Part shown: positions 23,651-36,269 of the stretch, piece by piece
How positions within the stretch are numbered: position 1 is the stretch's first letter
Layout of the letters: the number at the start of each line of letters is the position of its first letter
Assembly: GCF_003589595.1 (NCBI RefSeq)
Contig: NW_020654748.1
Location: 7,348,365 to 7,412,364 of the forward strand
From: Hyposmocoma kahamanoa
Lineage: Eukaryota; Arthropoda; Insecta; Lepidoptera; Cosmopterigidae
Reading direction: 5' to 3'
DNA: 64,000 nucleotides
Made by a program: the position numbers and the translations under genes
Notes under the pieces: model-generated
What the model was told of the DNA's origin: nothing
Seen by the model: the letters and a program-made list of their open reading frames with translations, nothing else
Database searches by the model: none

Positions 23651-24177
23651 AATTTCATTCAGCTCTTTTAATCAAAACTATAATTTGTAAACTCTGACAC
23701 CTTTCTCACTGACACTGATAAGGATAAATACCACGCACATGTTTATTGTATCTTATCTATAACGCTCTCGTATACGTTTAATATATTGTCCGTGATGTGT
23801 ATGAGACAATTAACGTGTATTCCTTAATTCTAGGGTAAACACTTTCGGCTAGTAGCTTTATTAGTAAGCATAGAATGCAAAATTGGTAGATAATTAATAT
23901 AATTATAAGTAGAGAATCATGGAAATGTATATACTGAAATATAAAGGAAAGCAACGCACATGACAGATGGATAGACATTCAGCAATAGTGTCTCGACTAT
24001 ATCCCGTCTCAGTTCCGCTATAGAAATTTAATACCAAGAAACAGGTGCTACGGAACTAAATGTCCAAAAGAGATAGTGAAGTGAATGTACGTGTACTTAT
24101 GATAGGGTTATTGGACACTCTACTCACAATGGAAGTTAGACTAACAAGACGTACATAAAAGCTAATCACTAATTGTA

Positions 24178-24753
24178 GTCTGTCTCCTTTGAAGACGGAG
24201 TAAAAAGACATTTGTAAGGTTGCCAGTTTTCATAAAATTTTAACTAGTTAGGTAACTGTTGTCGATAGTTTTATCGATAGATTGTAAAAGAAGATAAAAT
24301 TTCAGCAAAATTGATTGAATTGTGTATGTTACGACGTTTTAATGATTACTAATTACGTTATTGACATCTTTTTTCTTATTTTGACAGTTGGCCTATTAAT
24401 GTCGAGATCAACTTTTATTCATGTACATGTAGATTACCTACATTGGGTTAAAATGAAAATCTTTACAACATGTCTACTCTTTTTTTTTTCAGAAAAACAG
24501 TTCTAAATACAATGTATGTATGTATGAATTTACAAAAATTGACATTCAAATGAACTTGTGCTCAGTAATTGGATGAATACTGTGTCAAGGATAATTCAAA
24601 TGAACAAATTCGGCTATTTATTCCATAAGCGTGACCAATATTCGATCGATAGTCGATAGGATATTTATCGACTGCAATCACTAGCTGTTCGCAAGCTGGC
24701 AACACTTTTACGCAATGAACTGTCATTTTACTCCGTCTTCAAAAAAGACAGAC
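24178..24753. mobile_element. MITE with ~30-bp terminal inverted repeats
   Basis: The ends share GTCTGTCT and TTGAAGACGGAGTAAAA in inverse orientation. Inside lie further inverted matches (GGTTGCCAG / CTGGCAAC and ATCGATAG motifs), so the whole 576 bp can fold. The small ORF at 24315-24506 is not recognisable. Confidence 0.75.
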
Positions 24754-25200
24754 AAAATCAAAAATCAAAATCAAAATAATCTTTATTTCATAGGTAAGCA
24801 TTATTACACTTAAAATCGTCACATTGGTTAAACTCTACCGCTCACTCGTAAGGCAGATTCTCCTAAGAAGAATGAGCAAGAAACTCTAGGGGTTGCTCTT
24901 TGTAAATAACATTTGTACGCATTCAACATTTACAATATATTTTTTGTTTTACTTTCAAACACCAAATATCAAGATTACCTCCATGAGCTAAACGGGTTAC
25001 TACCACGGATTTTTATCATCCAAGTAGTCAGAAGTTGTAGTTGCCTTTAGTATAAAGTTTTTGTTTCACTATAGTTTTAAACCTCATGAGTGGCAAATTT
25101 TGCATAACAACCGGAATCTTGTGCTAGAAGCGTATACATTGCCCCTTAAATGAATTTGTGACTTTGTGAATACGACTATCAAGAACAGCTAGTTTATTTG
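24754..25200 (-). mobile_element. LINE 3' end remnant, reverse orientation
   Basis: The right end of the MITE directly abuts a tail of AAAATCAAAATC repeats followed by ATAATCTTTATTTCATAGGT. This is the reversed 3' terminus of a LINE family also seen at 46.3 kb (+) and 51.2 kb (-). All three share the AGCAAGAAACTC / GAGTTTCTTGCTC block. No intact ORF remains. Confidence 0.65.
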
Positions 25201-25784
25201 TTTCCTCGTATTAATGTTATTTATGTCTTTATGTCACTATTTTTCGTAAAGAAATTACTATTCCTCTTAAAATAAATTACATTTTCATAGATGTACTGTG
25301 ACGCTAGTGTAAGAATGTTAATTTCCTCAAATATAATACAAATAATATTCTCTACTAGTTATTCGCCAATGAGAATGATATCAAGCCCTTGCAGAAGCAT
25401 ATGTTTGCATTTTCAAAACCACCAGCAAATTCTGCTAGTAACCAATAAATACAAGCGTGTAACAAACATTGCACCAAAATTGTAAAATTCAAACAAATCT
25501 TGAAAATTAATTCTGAAAGATTAGGTAGACGTCATGACAGCCGAACTAGTCGAGTGTTGACTAAGTACTCTTTGAACGGTGTTGAATTTAGCAAGTACGA
25601 AGTGCTTCTAAATAAATAAAATCTTGCCTAGTTACTTACTTATTGGCTAATACGAAAAGTAGCCAAAGATTTCAAAGGAATTATTCAGTAAAAATTAAAG
25701 TGAATACTTAAGTCGGTTAAAAATAATTAAACGGTTATGTTTAGTTCAGATGAGATTAGTGAATTTAAGGCTTGTGTTCTATAG

Positions 25785-26108
25785 GTAGCAACTAGAACTC
25801 CTTGTGAACTACTCACCTCATCACCACCACCTACTCACCCAGGGCAATACTCCCACCTTACCTATTTCTGCCACCAAGCAGTAACGTCAGCATTACAGTG
25901 TTCCAGTTATGAGGGGTAAGAAACGTGTTGGTGAAATTAGAGGCACATGGGACTTGTCAAATTATGTCTCAGGGTGACGGACTCAGTGGCAGTGCCCCTC
26001 AGATCATTGCGATTTAAAGCTCTGAATGGCACTGCAACTGTTATGGACAAGAGTGTAGCTTACCATCAGGCGCACGACTTGTTTCTCCCGTCACTTAATA
26101 TTATTATT
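25785..26108 (+). repeat. Family A copy
   Basis: Covers ACTCCTTGTGAACTACTCACC to CTCCCGTCACTTAATATTATT with a small insertion near the start. The ORF at 25947-26138 is repeat-derived. Confidence 0.75.
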
Positions 26109-28756
26109 TTTTTAATCTTGCGTTTGCACACTTCGTGAAATAAAATTCACATCTGCAAAATGACAACTTTTCAGGAGAGAGAAATTAGTCGATAACTTTT
26201 TTATGCTCAAATAGGAGAGTTGTAAAATTTCACATATTATGCGTAATTTGTTTCGTGTAGGTCGGATTATTTTTATGATTTTCAAGTGATGCATGTGAGT
26301 ACTTTTGACGTATTACGTACGGTACTAGGATGATTGATACCCTGTGCATAAAGAGAATTAGTACTAATTAAAAGGTTAGATACTTACTTTGTGGAAGTAC
26401 ACAGATTAAACATTCACGATTACACGTGAGACTTTTATTACTACTAGTTGTCTGTTTACAAATTCATGAATATTGCTATACCTGTGCGTAAGATTTAAAA
26501 TACAAATTAAAAAGGCTTAAAATACAAATTAAAAAGAAAAGTAAACTTAGATTATTATTGGTAATGACACTGACTAGTTTGGTGTATCAAGTAGTTAGAC
26601 TTCAATGATCTCACATCTTCCATTAGATTAAAGTTTGATACGCCCAATATAAGAAAAAATAAAGCTAGATATTTTATCGTAAACAAACAAAACTTCTCAT
26701 GTTTTGGTTATACAGAATGCTTGAAGTACGATGTGAGACATGTAGTATAGCTATTTTAAAAAAGATTTTGTGTCCCGATTTTTTCCCCTCATCAACCCTA
26801 CCTCTATCAATCGTCACTATCTATTATTATGCAAAAATACCTTTTGGTATCTAATTCAAATGGGGCTTAAAACCCTATAATATCAATTGACATATTTGTT
26901 TTCTACTTAAACGATTTTGTTTCGATTTACATAAACGTATTTGTTACGGAGTACCTGTAGATATATATTATTAATGCAACTTTTATACCAAACATTTTAA
27001 ACATCATTTTACGTTAAGATTTTGCTCGAAACGTTAATTTGGAGGCTGTCCGTACTGATTACTTAATTATCCATTTGTTTTAACACTCGCCGTTAAAATT
27101 GGAGATCTTTGGCCGAAGTTCCTCATTAAATTTTTTTACGATAACGCGTCTATTTTTCAGATCTTTCGTATCTTTAACTGCAACTAGGACTTGGGAAACA
27201 CTAGTACTAACTCAAGTGCTTTTTGGCTATAGAAAGTCTTTGACAATGGAACTTAATGTCTTTCAAAGAACTCATAAGTTCCTAATTGTGGAACATCTGT
27301 CATGAGACAACAACATGCATGCTTTCGTAGTTATATAAAATACTCTAATATTGTAGAAATAAAACATGTCACAAAAGTTTATCGATTTAAATTCTGCACA
27401 AGACATTGAGGAAAAAATATATATATTTTCCCACTTGTTTTAAGAAGCATCCCACATAAACTGTTGGAAGTAACGTAATAAAAAAGGATATAAACTATAA
27501 CTATAGCCAATATAAATAATGTAATGTAAATTTCCTTTCAATTTGTTTGTTGTATTTTATGTTACATTTTTTGTTTAGAACATTTTTGTGATAATGTGAA
27601 TGTTTATTACGTAGCGCTACACTGCCAGGGTTCAGTTAATGAAAATGTTTAAATATACACCTTATCTACCAAAGATTACAAGTAATCAATGGCATATGAC
27701 CAGCGATCGGAATTGAGAGCAGATTTAATAATTAAAAAAAGTGACAAATAATTTAAAAAAAGTGATCAATTAATTAAAAAAGTGACAATCGCCTATTTCC
27801 CTTTATTTTCAAATTAGACCTAAAATAAAAAAGCAAAATAACCAGCCAGATTGTTGAAAAAAAATTGCTTTATTTTAGGGATTTCACTAAGGTCTCACTA
27901 AATTAGACAGGTTGTGTATTATTGACTTCTAAAAATATGTTATGTTCCACACAGGGTAATTATCATATGCTCCAAAACGAGTACTACAAATCGATTGAAG
28001 AAGTCAAATGTTAGCCGTTATCTTTGACAAACAGAATTGTTATACAAAGCATATGTAATTGCGCAGACTGGACTGACTGGAAGCGCTTTTCCCGAAACTA
28101 TGCGCTGAACGAGTTTTATGTGGCTCTATAAAAAAGTTGTGTTCAAGACTTTAAGCTACAAGAGATAATGCATAAACGTAAATGACTATTCTAATATAAA
28201 ATTCTCTAAAAATTTGCAGAATTGTCAGAGAATGTTGGACAACCGAAACGAATCTTTTCGACATGTCGGAACTTGAATAAGACAACAGTTGTATTCTACT
28301 GTCACTTTGAACCGGTCATCGTCGACGGAATACTCCAGGAATATGTCCATTATGGGCACTTAGTTGTGTTTGACAGCTTTCTGGAAGATTCATGTCTCAT
28401 TGCTATCTATCGATTCCGCATAACAGTGAAATTGTTGAATCAATAAAATAAAAAAAGCAAAAAGGATAGTTCGATTTCCAATGTGTCGAATCCCAAAAGC
28501 CTAAGAACTAGATATATTTTTATTTTATATAGAAAGCCATTATATAGTTGCCAGTTACGAATTTGGCCACCCAAAACCTGCCCGTAACGACACGTAAAGT
28601 ACACCCCGGGGACAAAATATGTGGAGATAGATTAGCAGCATTAAATAAGATAGATAACTTTACTATTGTAATTAATTTTGGTATTTTCTTCATCACTATG
28701 TAAAATTTAGTGGAATAATACTGACTCGTTTGTAAAACCTCTTTTTAAAACATTTT
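26109..28756. other. Gene-free stretch with small tandem repeats
   Basis: AT-rich. A duplicated AAAATACAAATTAAAAAG lies at about 26498-26540. Three ~21-bp copies of TAATTAAAAAAAGTGACAA occur at 27728-27790. ORFs at 27099-27305 and 28222-28446 have no recognisable family. Confidence 0.5.
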
Positions 28757-29068
28757 TTTTCGCACCGAGTAGTACACCTGGTGGCAAACAATGCGCCAAT
28801 CCATAAACGGTGTAGTGTCACTTACATCTTTAAACCACTAAGGTCTGAGGGGCACTGCCACTGCGCCCATCACGCAAGACATAAGTTGTTAAATCCCATT
28901 TACGTACCTCTAATTTCACTTCGAAACGCAAAATGTTCACCAAAGTGACCAATTCTGCGTTTTCTGTTTCTGCCGCCAATCAGTAATCTGTATAGGGTAT
29001 AATCTGCTAGATAAGGCAGTACTTCCCTGGACGAACACTTTCACAAGGAGGTCTACTGCTACTAAATC
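28757..29068 (-). repeat. Family A copy, diverged
   Basis: Recognised by GAGTAGTACACCTGGTGGCAA, GAGGGGCACTGCCACTGCGC and CTTCCCTGGACGAAC. Part of the ORF at 28937-29212 overlaps it. Confidence 0.7.
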
Positions 29069-29231
29069 TTTAGTCAATAACATGGTTGCGAACTTAAACT
29101 TCCTGAAACCGTTCACTGATATGACATAGTTCATCAAAGCATGGCACTTCAACAGATTGGGATAGACGAGAATATATCGATAAGTCAGGGAAAAGTGACT
29201 CACCAGATGCAACTCATCTCAAATTTTATTT

Positions 29232-29345
29232 TGGTATCAAGTTCTTAGGTTAGGAATGATACTATTTTTGGGATCTGATTTTTTTTCAAACAAACCAACG
29301 TTTCTGGACCTTTATAGACCCTATAGCCATGACTGACATGTGTAT
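29232..29345 (-). repeat. Family C hairpin retroposon, diverged copy
   Basis: Carries ATCAAGTTCTTAGGTT, TTTTTTTCAAACAAACC and AACGTTTCTGGACC. No inverted arm is preserved. Confidence 0.6.
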
Positions 29346-29415
29346 TTCGTGTAATATAAAGTCATTAGTAACTGTTAGGCCATTTTATTATTGTGTATTT
29401 ATTATTGTGTTATGA

Positions 29416-29544
29416 TATCGAGTTCTTAGGTTTTCGCGATTGTTACACATAGGAAATGAAACTATTTTTCCGGATTTAAATCGCGTATATTTGTTTTTTC
29501 AAACAAACGATTTAAATCCAGAAAAATAGTTTCATTTCCTATTC
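29416..29544 (-). repeat. Family C hairpin retroposon with 8-bp target duplication
   Basis: 129 bp flanked by TGTTATGA at 29408-29415 and 29545-29552. Two inverted arms containing GAAACTATTTTTC and GGATTTAAATCG surround a short centre, so the copy folds into a hairpin. Confidence 0.85.
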
Positions 29545-30409
29545 TGTTATGAGTTATATAAATAGAAATGAGAAAAATAAAAAGAAAATATAAAAAGCTT
29601 TTGGTTATTACTTATAAAACATATTAATATCTAATTATATACGTTTCTCTAATTTGATTGCAATAAATTGTACAATCTACCCGTACAAAGTCATGGTCAC
29701 TAGAAAATAAAATATGATGGATGTAATATATGATGATTTGTCGACCGGCTTAAGGTGAACGAAAATTCAATCTCATAGAAAATTTACGTCGTTTGTGGCA
29801 ATTCTTACGTGAAGTTTTTACATGTGTAATATTGGTATGAAATTGGCTCGCGAGAAAAACGTTGAAAATCATTGGAAATATGTGTTATCGCAAAGATTTG
29901 TTGCGTTCAGAGAAATACCAAATGTAAATATATATTTTAATATTCTAAATTCAACGTAATATTGCGGGCTAGTTTATAAAAAAGTTTTTCGACTTTGTTG
30001 CATGATCCCTTTCCGAAATATTAACGCCTTTATTTTAATGATTATCTGTTAAAAGGCAATTCTACAAACAACTGCCCGTTTGATGTAACAGATTTTAAGA
30101 TCTCATTCCGATCATCAAAGTAATTTGTTTATAATACCGAATACCTATTCATAGCGATGAGTCGATGCAAATGGTTTCTCGTACAATTACTTGCTTGTAA
30201 TCTTTTACCTACAATCGTTCAGCAATGGAAAATCTTATTCAGACTTCAACAATGGCACGGTGACAAACATTTCTATTTATTAGGAAATCCACTTACCTAT
30301 ATTACACTCGTTTCTATATTAACTTTCACCTAATTTGCTTTTAATGGATAATATACGAATTCACAACTTCATAATTTACTCCAAGAGATTAGTAAACAAA
30401 CTTTAGTAA

Positions 30410-30622
30410 ATGAAACTATTTTTCCGGATTTAAATCGCGTATATTTGTTTTTTCAAACAAACTGACGTCACGGTTGACTGAGGTGGTACAGTCTTCAAAA
30501 ATGGGACCTGTAAAGGGCCCGAAACGTCGGTGTTGTTTGAGAAAACAAATATACGCGATTTAAATCCGGAAAAATAGTTTCATTTCCTATGCGTAACAAT
30601 CGCGAAAGCCTAAGAACTCGAT
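30410..30622 (+). repeat. Family C hairpin retroposon, most complete copy
   Basis: 213 bp flanked by the 12-bp duplication AAACTTTAGTAA at 30398-30409 and 30623-30634. The left arm (from GAAACTATTTTTCCGG) is the reverse complement of an internal right arm over about 50 bp. Between the arms lies CCTGTAAAGGGCCCGAAAC followed by GTCGG. The 3' end is CCTAAGAACTCGAT. Confidence 0.88.
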
Positions 30623-31284
30623 AAACTTTAGTAATTTATTTCATGAATCCGTATACCAATTATTTTAATAAAAATTTTACAATTACATTTCCACATTTGG
30701 TAGTAATCGCTTTCCCGAAATGTACTGGGATGCTTCTATCCTACTACAGGATTTAACGTAAAAATCTTCGTATCATATTATATGGCATATTTTTGAGCAA
30801 TGAACATCGTTACAATAGCTTTGTTGTATCCACTTGGACACAACATTGCGAGGATGTGTTTTATAATACAAAATACAGACATTCCTTTTGTATTATGATT
30901 TTATATCCGTTCAGGTATATATGTAATTTTTAATTTTTCTATAATGGATAACCTTTTACTTATGAGGTGGATGTATAAAGTACAAACAACACAGTGTAGA
31001 CGTTTACATGAGAACTTCGTTAAAGGCTTTTTTACGCCGCTCATTATTATGGTAATACTTGCAGAGCTGGACTGTCTAAGCCTTTTTCCTTGGTCTTATG
31101 CGGCGCCTAACCAGTTACTATGCTTACCGACGACTGCAGAGATTCCCAGGGCTATATTGAAGGAATATTTTTTAGACTAAGCACCTTGTTAAGGCGCTTT
31201 TATAATATTGTAAAATGCGCCTTTTTTTAAGAGAGGAATAATGGTCAATCATCTTTGCGAAAATTAAAATGAGACTATTCGGAT

Positions 31285-31412
31285 TTTTGTTTTTTATACA
31301 CCACAACATTTCGTGCTCTTTACAGGTACCGTGGTTACGAGTTACTGTCAAAAAACGATTACATATCTAATGGGCACCAATTGCGAAAACCTGAGAACAC
31401 GATATCTTTGTA
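31285..31412 (+). repeat. Family C retroposon, decayed copy
   Basis: A reversed tag (ACATTTCGTGCTCTTTACAG) lies to the left and the forward 3' end (AATTGCGAAAACCTGAGAAC) to the right. This keeps the inverted layout of the family. Confidence 0.55.
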
Positions 31413-31913
31413 GCGCTTTTAATTTGAAACCAGCATACCTGCGGATCAAAACGTTATTTCTGATAAACTCGTTAGCGAACATTGAAAAAAACTGATGTGT
31501 GAAGTACCAAATACTTAGCTTATTTAACACCCATTATAAGTTTATTCAACCTGAATTCTTCAAATTTTGAAGAGCGAACCAAATACAAGTCAAGTTCAAG
31601 TCAAAGGCATTAGACCCCGTACCATACTCAAAACACGGTCACGGAGTCCAATAGCCAACCATTTACGTTAAATTTAAAGTAGTAAAGTTCAACGGCATAC
31701 ATTTTTGTTTTCCGCAGGCTATTGTAAATTGAAGTAAGTAAAAATTTTATTAATGTATGTAAAAAACGAACAACATTATGAATATTATCAATCTTCTTAA
31801 TTGTTTGGCGTCACTGTAAGTCCCGCCACTAATTAAAATGGGCTTAACAAGTCGGCGCTAACTTTAAACATAACTGTATACTTATTCCTTATTATCGACG
31901 ACCTTCATTATTA

Positions 31914-32210
31914 CCGGCGACTTCCGTGGTCGAGTGACTTGCACACCGGTTTTCACCATCTCTGAAGTCGCGGGTTTGATCCCCGGCCGGGTCAATGTAG
32001 AAACTTCTCTATATTGTCTCGGGTCTGTGTTACCGTCGCTGTTGCCGATTTCCATAACACAAGTGCTTTAGTTACTTACTTTGCGATCGGAGCAACGATG
32101 TTGTCTAATTTTTTATTTATTTATTTGGCTACACAAGAACCCAAAGCCACGCGATCTCAACGACTCGCGACTTGCTTCGGCGAGCACACCACTGGCGGCG
32201 CCGTATCTTA
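31914..32210 (+). repeat. tRNA-derived SINE, separate family
   Basis: The head has an A-box-like TGGTCGAGTGAC and a B box GGGTTTGATCCCC at about 31972-31985. A body of ~200 bp follows. The head differs from the SINE family at 38.6 and 47.0 kb. The ORFs at 32014-32341 are overlapping frames within this repeat. Confidence 0.65.
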
Positions 32211-32934
32211 ATTTTAATTCGATTGCGGTTTGCGAAGTTACTTGTACAGCCATCAGTTTAAAAAACAATCGTTCGCACATTGTGCTCTTTTGTTCTATTC
32301 AGATTTGCGTCTCGTCATTATTCCTTAGGACTCATTATTAATTGAATTCAAATAACGGGTAAAATGCGAAAACAGTTCGAGTTTTTGGCATTGTTCAAAT
32401 AAAACAACACAAGAACAATTTTAATATTTTAAAACTCTTTGACCTCATAAATTAACTTTAGACGAAAAAAGTACGTTGAAACTTAAAATACTTAAAGAAT
32501 CCAATAAAGTTTCCTATTTGCCCTTATTTTTTCTTGATGCATATATATACCGTCTTTATTAAACTTAACTAGTTGATAATTAATGTCTAGATCAACAACA
32601 CCAAATTGCTGAAAACGAAAAAAATACTACTCTCGTACATGGCAACTAATCTAATTCTAATGACACATATAAAACTTGTGTACTCACCAAGCAAGTAAAC
32701 ACGTAATACTGATAATAGTACTAACACTTAGAACGTCTCACTCGTCACAATTCTTCACTTGATTACATTATATTTACTTATGAATTTAGCACAGTACTGC
32801 TATATTGCAACAGATTACACAGTTTACACAAACTTCGCACTCACAATTATATTTGTGGTAATTCCAATTAATATTCCGTAGATTAACGTGACTGGATGTA
32901 GGCAGTGTTTTGTAAACGAGTTTAAAGTAGGTTA

Positions 32935-33065
32935 AAGGGGAAGTGCTACGTCGTGGCGTGCGTAGCTCGTGGGTGCTACGAGCGAGCGGCGAGCGCTACG
33001 GGTCGAGGCGTGCAACCCGGGAGGGCGTGCGGACTGCGACTGGCAGCGTCGCGACGCCGAAAAAC
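32935..33065. other. CpG-rich patch
   Basis: About 130 bp with many CpG (for example CGAGCGAGCGGCGAGCG), in strong contrast to its AT-rich neighbours. On the - strand, an ATG at 33115-33117 opens a frame through it. GGTAGGTGTT near 33068-33077 could be a donor site. A first exon or promoter on the - strand is possible, but no protein family is recognised. Confidence 0.25.
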
Positions 33066-33251
33066 ACCTACCGTAGGTATTACTCGATGTTGTAGGGTTA
33101 CCATGATTTAGGTTCACATGATATTTATTACATAGGAGTCATGTCATTTGAAATTGACTTTATGGAGAACATTTTACTTGTGACTGTAATAATTCATTGC
33201 CATCATTATGCAAGTTCTAAAAATAACAAAGTACTACGATTCCTACGATCA

Positions 33252-33287
33252 AAAATATGTTTAACATAAAAATGTTAAACATATTTT
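33252..33287. repeat. Perfect 16-bp hairpin
   Basis: Arms AAAATATGTTTAACAT at 33252-33267 and its exact complement at 33272-33287 with an AAAA loop. It is AT-rich. Its function is unknown. Confidence 0.7.
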
Positions 33288-33913
33288 ATTACATCTTTTT
33301 GCCATACAGAACATTTAATTACATATAAGAAGTTACACAGATGTTTCTATATGCCACAACCACCGTAATACAAGCATTAAATTTAAGCAAAACAATATGC
33401 TATACATTTTATACTATAATCTCAACGGGGTCACCCTACCCAATTCACAACACGTGGGCATTGCAAAATTACGGTCATTCTGTATTTGTACAATATGAGC
33501 ATGCTTTTATCACACGATCGTATTTCTGCTGATAACAATGTTTGCGATGAATCCGGTAATTATCACAAATGATAGATCTTGCTTTTTTACAAAAAATAAG
33601 TGCGTAATCCTTCTAATCATATTCATTTTATTAAACTACAATGCTTTGAACATTACAGAATTGATTAGACATTAGATGAGATTGCTAGTGTTCAGCTATT
33701 TTAAACCGAGAAAAAACTTACTATGTGAGATGTTTATATACAGGATTATTTGTAAAATACTAACAACCTCGCAAGACTATATGACTAACATCAAAAACAA
33801 TAACTTTTGTTCCGTGACTTTTAATAATTCATCAAATTCTATTTTTGTACAAAAATAAAAATATTTAAATAGATCGCTCTAAACAGTGATGACTCTGTGC
33901 CGTAACGAAATAA

Positions 33914-34218
33914 CTTTTTTTTTATAATACGACGTGACGGGACTAACAAGTCGTGCACCTGGTGGCAAGCGACACGCCTATTCATAACAGTAGCAATGCC
34001 ACTCAGAGCTTTAAATCGCAAAGATCTTAGGGGCACCGTCACTGCGCCCGGGACCCTGAGACATAAGTTGACAAGTCCTATGTGCCTGTAATTTCACCAG
34101 CATCCTTGCCCTCCTAAACCGGATCGCAGTAATATTGGCATTACTGCTTGGTGGCAGAAATAGGTAAGGTGGCAGTACTTCCCTGGACGAAGTCTTTCAC
34201 AAGGAGGTCTATTGCAGT
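33914..34218 (-). repeat. Family A copy, left arm
   Basis: Complete copy from TTATAATACGACGTGACGG to AAGGAGGTCTATTGCAGTT. The ORF at 33839-34042 is repeat-derived. Confidence 0.85.
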
Positions 34219-35095
34219 TAAAAATATCGTTTAAATCTATATAGTTTCTTTATGGTTTTTTTATACAATGTTATACTAATGCATACTAATGCATCCAATA
34301 CAATATCATGCCAATACTTTTCACTACAAACGTGACTAAACCATGATGTTTATTATACTGCGTTGCGTTTCATAGTATTAGTTTTTTTTGTTGGAAAATG
34401 TTACAACATATAATTATTTTTAGGTGATCGATATCGACCGATGGTACTAATCTAACGTCCAACGCGCTAGCGTTAATACCAGTCCCATACAAAACGCAGG
34501 AGCGACTCGTCGGGGAGGATGCTTGCACGTTTGAACTTACTACCAAATACAGTTCTAAAAAGTGCCAAATAGTAGGTATAACAAAACCTTAAAAGTTTGG
34601 TTTTGTTACTTTAATTGTTTTGTAAGAGGTCATGGAACTATAGTTGTTGTTTATGAAGTTAGTAATACATTTTACAATTTTTATATATTTTACAAGTGAC
34701 CCTGTAAAATGTAGGAAACTTATTCAACTAAAGGTTACATTGCATTATATTATCACTCATCCTATTCTACGTTTTCGCATCATATGGTGACCATAGTATA
34801 GAATAAAATCCCTGCTCCAATGCACACTTTTGAGCCAGAATCGAGGCGTTTGTAAATTGATGCCGCATTGTCCTGACGTCGTCGTTGTAGTTATTAATAA
34901 TGAAAACTGGCAAACTTTTAGTACTTCCAGTATATTTACACACAAACAAACACACAAAGAGAACAAACAAAGAGAAATGCTTACTTGAAAAACTATAACC
35001 AATCACCTAAGACAGTAACTAATTTTAAGTTACTTAAATAATCTAACAATAGGTATATTACTGTTTATGCTGCATGTTTATGAGAGTATTTGTGC

Positions 35096-35147
35096 GTGAG
35101 TGCGTGTATGTGTGTGTGTGTGTGTGCGTGTGTGCATGCGTGCGTGA
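35096..35147 (+). repeat. GT microsatellite
   Basis: An interrupted (GT)n tract with TGTGTGTGTGTGTGTG at its core. Confidence 0.9.
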
Positions 35148-35737
35148 ACTGAACGTTGTTAGTGTTAATAGTTTTACGTATCACCTGATCCTCTGACAAA
35201 TAAACGATTTATTTTTAAAGTGTTTTTACAAGTACAAACCCTAACAAAATATAACTCCTCCAGAGTCAAAATAGAGTCTAAATTTTGTTTTACTCGAATT
35301 TGTAAAACAAAAATACTTTAATAGTAAAACGTCCTTACAAACATCTGTCAGCTAATTTTATGAACGCGTAAAAGAAAACAAAACCTATTTTTGTTTTAGA
35401 CGAAAATAGACAAGTCATAATGCGTAAGTGTTAATATACGTAAGTACAATAGCTAGTATAGATAAAAACGATTAACAACGTGGATACAGCAACCATCCAA
35501 AACGCAATTCAAATTAACAAAAGGGTTGCTTTTATTTACAGGCCAATGGTCTTAGTTCATCACGCGATCACCTAAAATCATTAAACGTTGTAACATTTTC
35601 CAACATAGATAAAGACTAATACTACAAAACGCAATGCAGTATAATAATCGTCATGGTTTAGTCACGTTTGTTATGAAAAGTATTGGCATGATATTGTATA
35701 AAGTAACTACATAGATTTAAACGATTTTTTTAAATTG

Positions 35738-36033
35738 CAGTAGAGCTCATTGTGAAAGAGTTCGTCCAGGGAAATACTGCCACCTTGCCTGTTTCTGCCA
35801 CCAGGCAGTGTGACATTACTGCGTTCTGGTTTGAAGGGTGCTGGTGAAATTACAGGCATAGGGGACTTGTCAACTTACGTCTCAAGGTGACGGGCGTATT
35901 GGCATTAATTACAATGACAATTAATCTTTGCGATTTAAAGCCGTGAGTGGTACTGCAACTGCTATTTGCAGACGCGTTGCTTGCCGTCCGGTACACCACT
36001 TGTTCGTCCCATCTCTTGGTATCGTAAAAAAAT
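35738..36033 (+). repeat. Family A copy, right arm
   Basis: Complete copy from GCAGTAGAGCTCATTGTG to CCATCTCTTGGTATCGTAAAAAAA. It mirrors the left arm. Confidence 0.85.
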
Positions 36034-36269
36034 AGAATCACAATCATAAGGTAAATTTTCACTTTAATAATACTCATTATTGTAAAACAAAGAAATGGTC
36101 TTATCAGTGAACTGAAAAGTCATCATCTATGTAGGGATTTCTTTAATCTTAACTGTAGGTAAGAAAAAACTAAAAGAGTAAAAATAAATAAAGATGCATC
36201 AGCTAAAATTCATATAATAACTATAATGTTTGACGATTTTTCCTTATTTCACGTATCAGACAATAATTT

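Larger units (their letters stand above)
33914..36033. mobile_element. Foldback-like structure with ~500-bp inverted arms
   Basis: The left arm 33914-34432 and the right arm 35565-36033 are reverse complements with moderate divergence. Each consists of a family A copy on the outside and about 200 bp of further shared sequence inside (ATGCCAATACTTTTCA, GAAAATGTTACAAC, TAGGTGATCG). The centre of ~1.13 kb is unique and non-coding. No target duplication is obvious. Confidence 0.75.

Noticed and set aside
27728..27790. Possible CRISPR-like array
   Set aside because: Three adjoining ~21-bp AT-rich units without spacers; an ordinary minisatellite in a eukaryotic genome.
34757..35006. Two overlapping - strand ORFs of ~80 codons
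   Set aside because: They lie in the unique centre of the foldback structure but contain low-complexity Cys/Leu/Val runs from AC-rich DNA and no domain.
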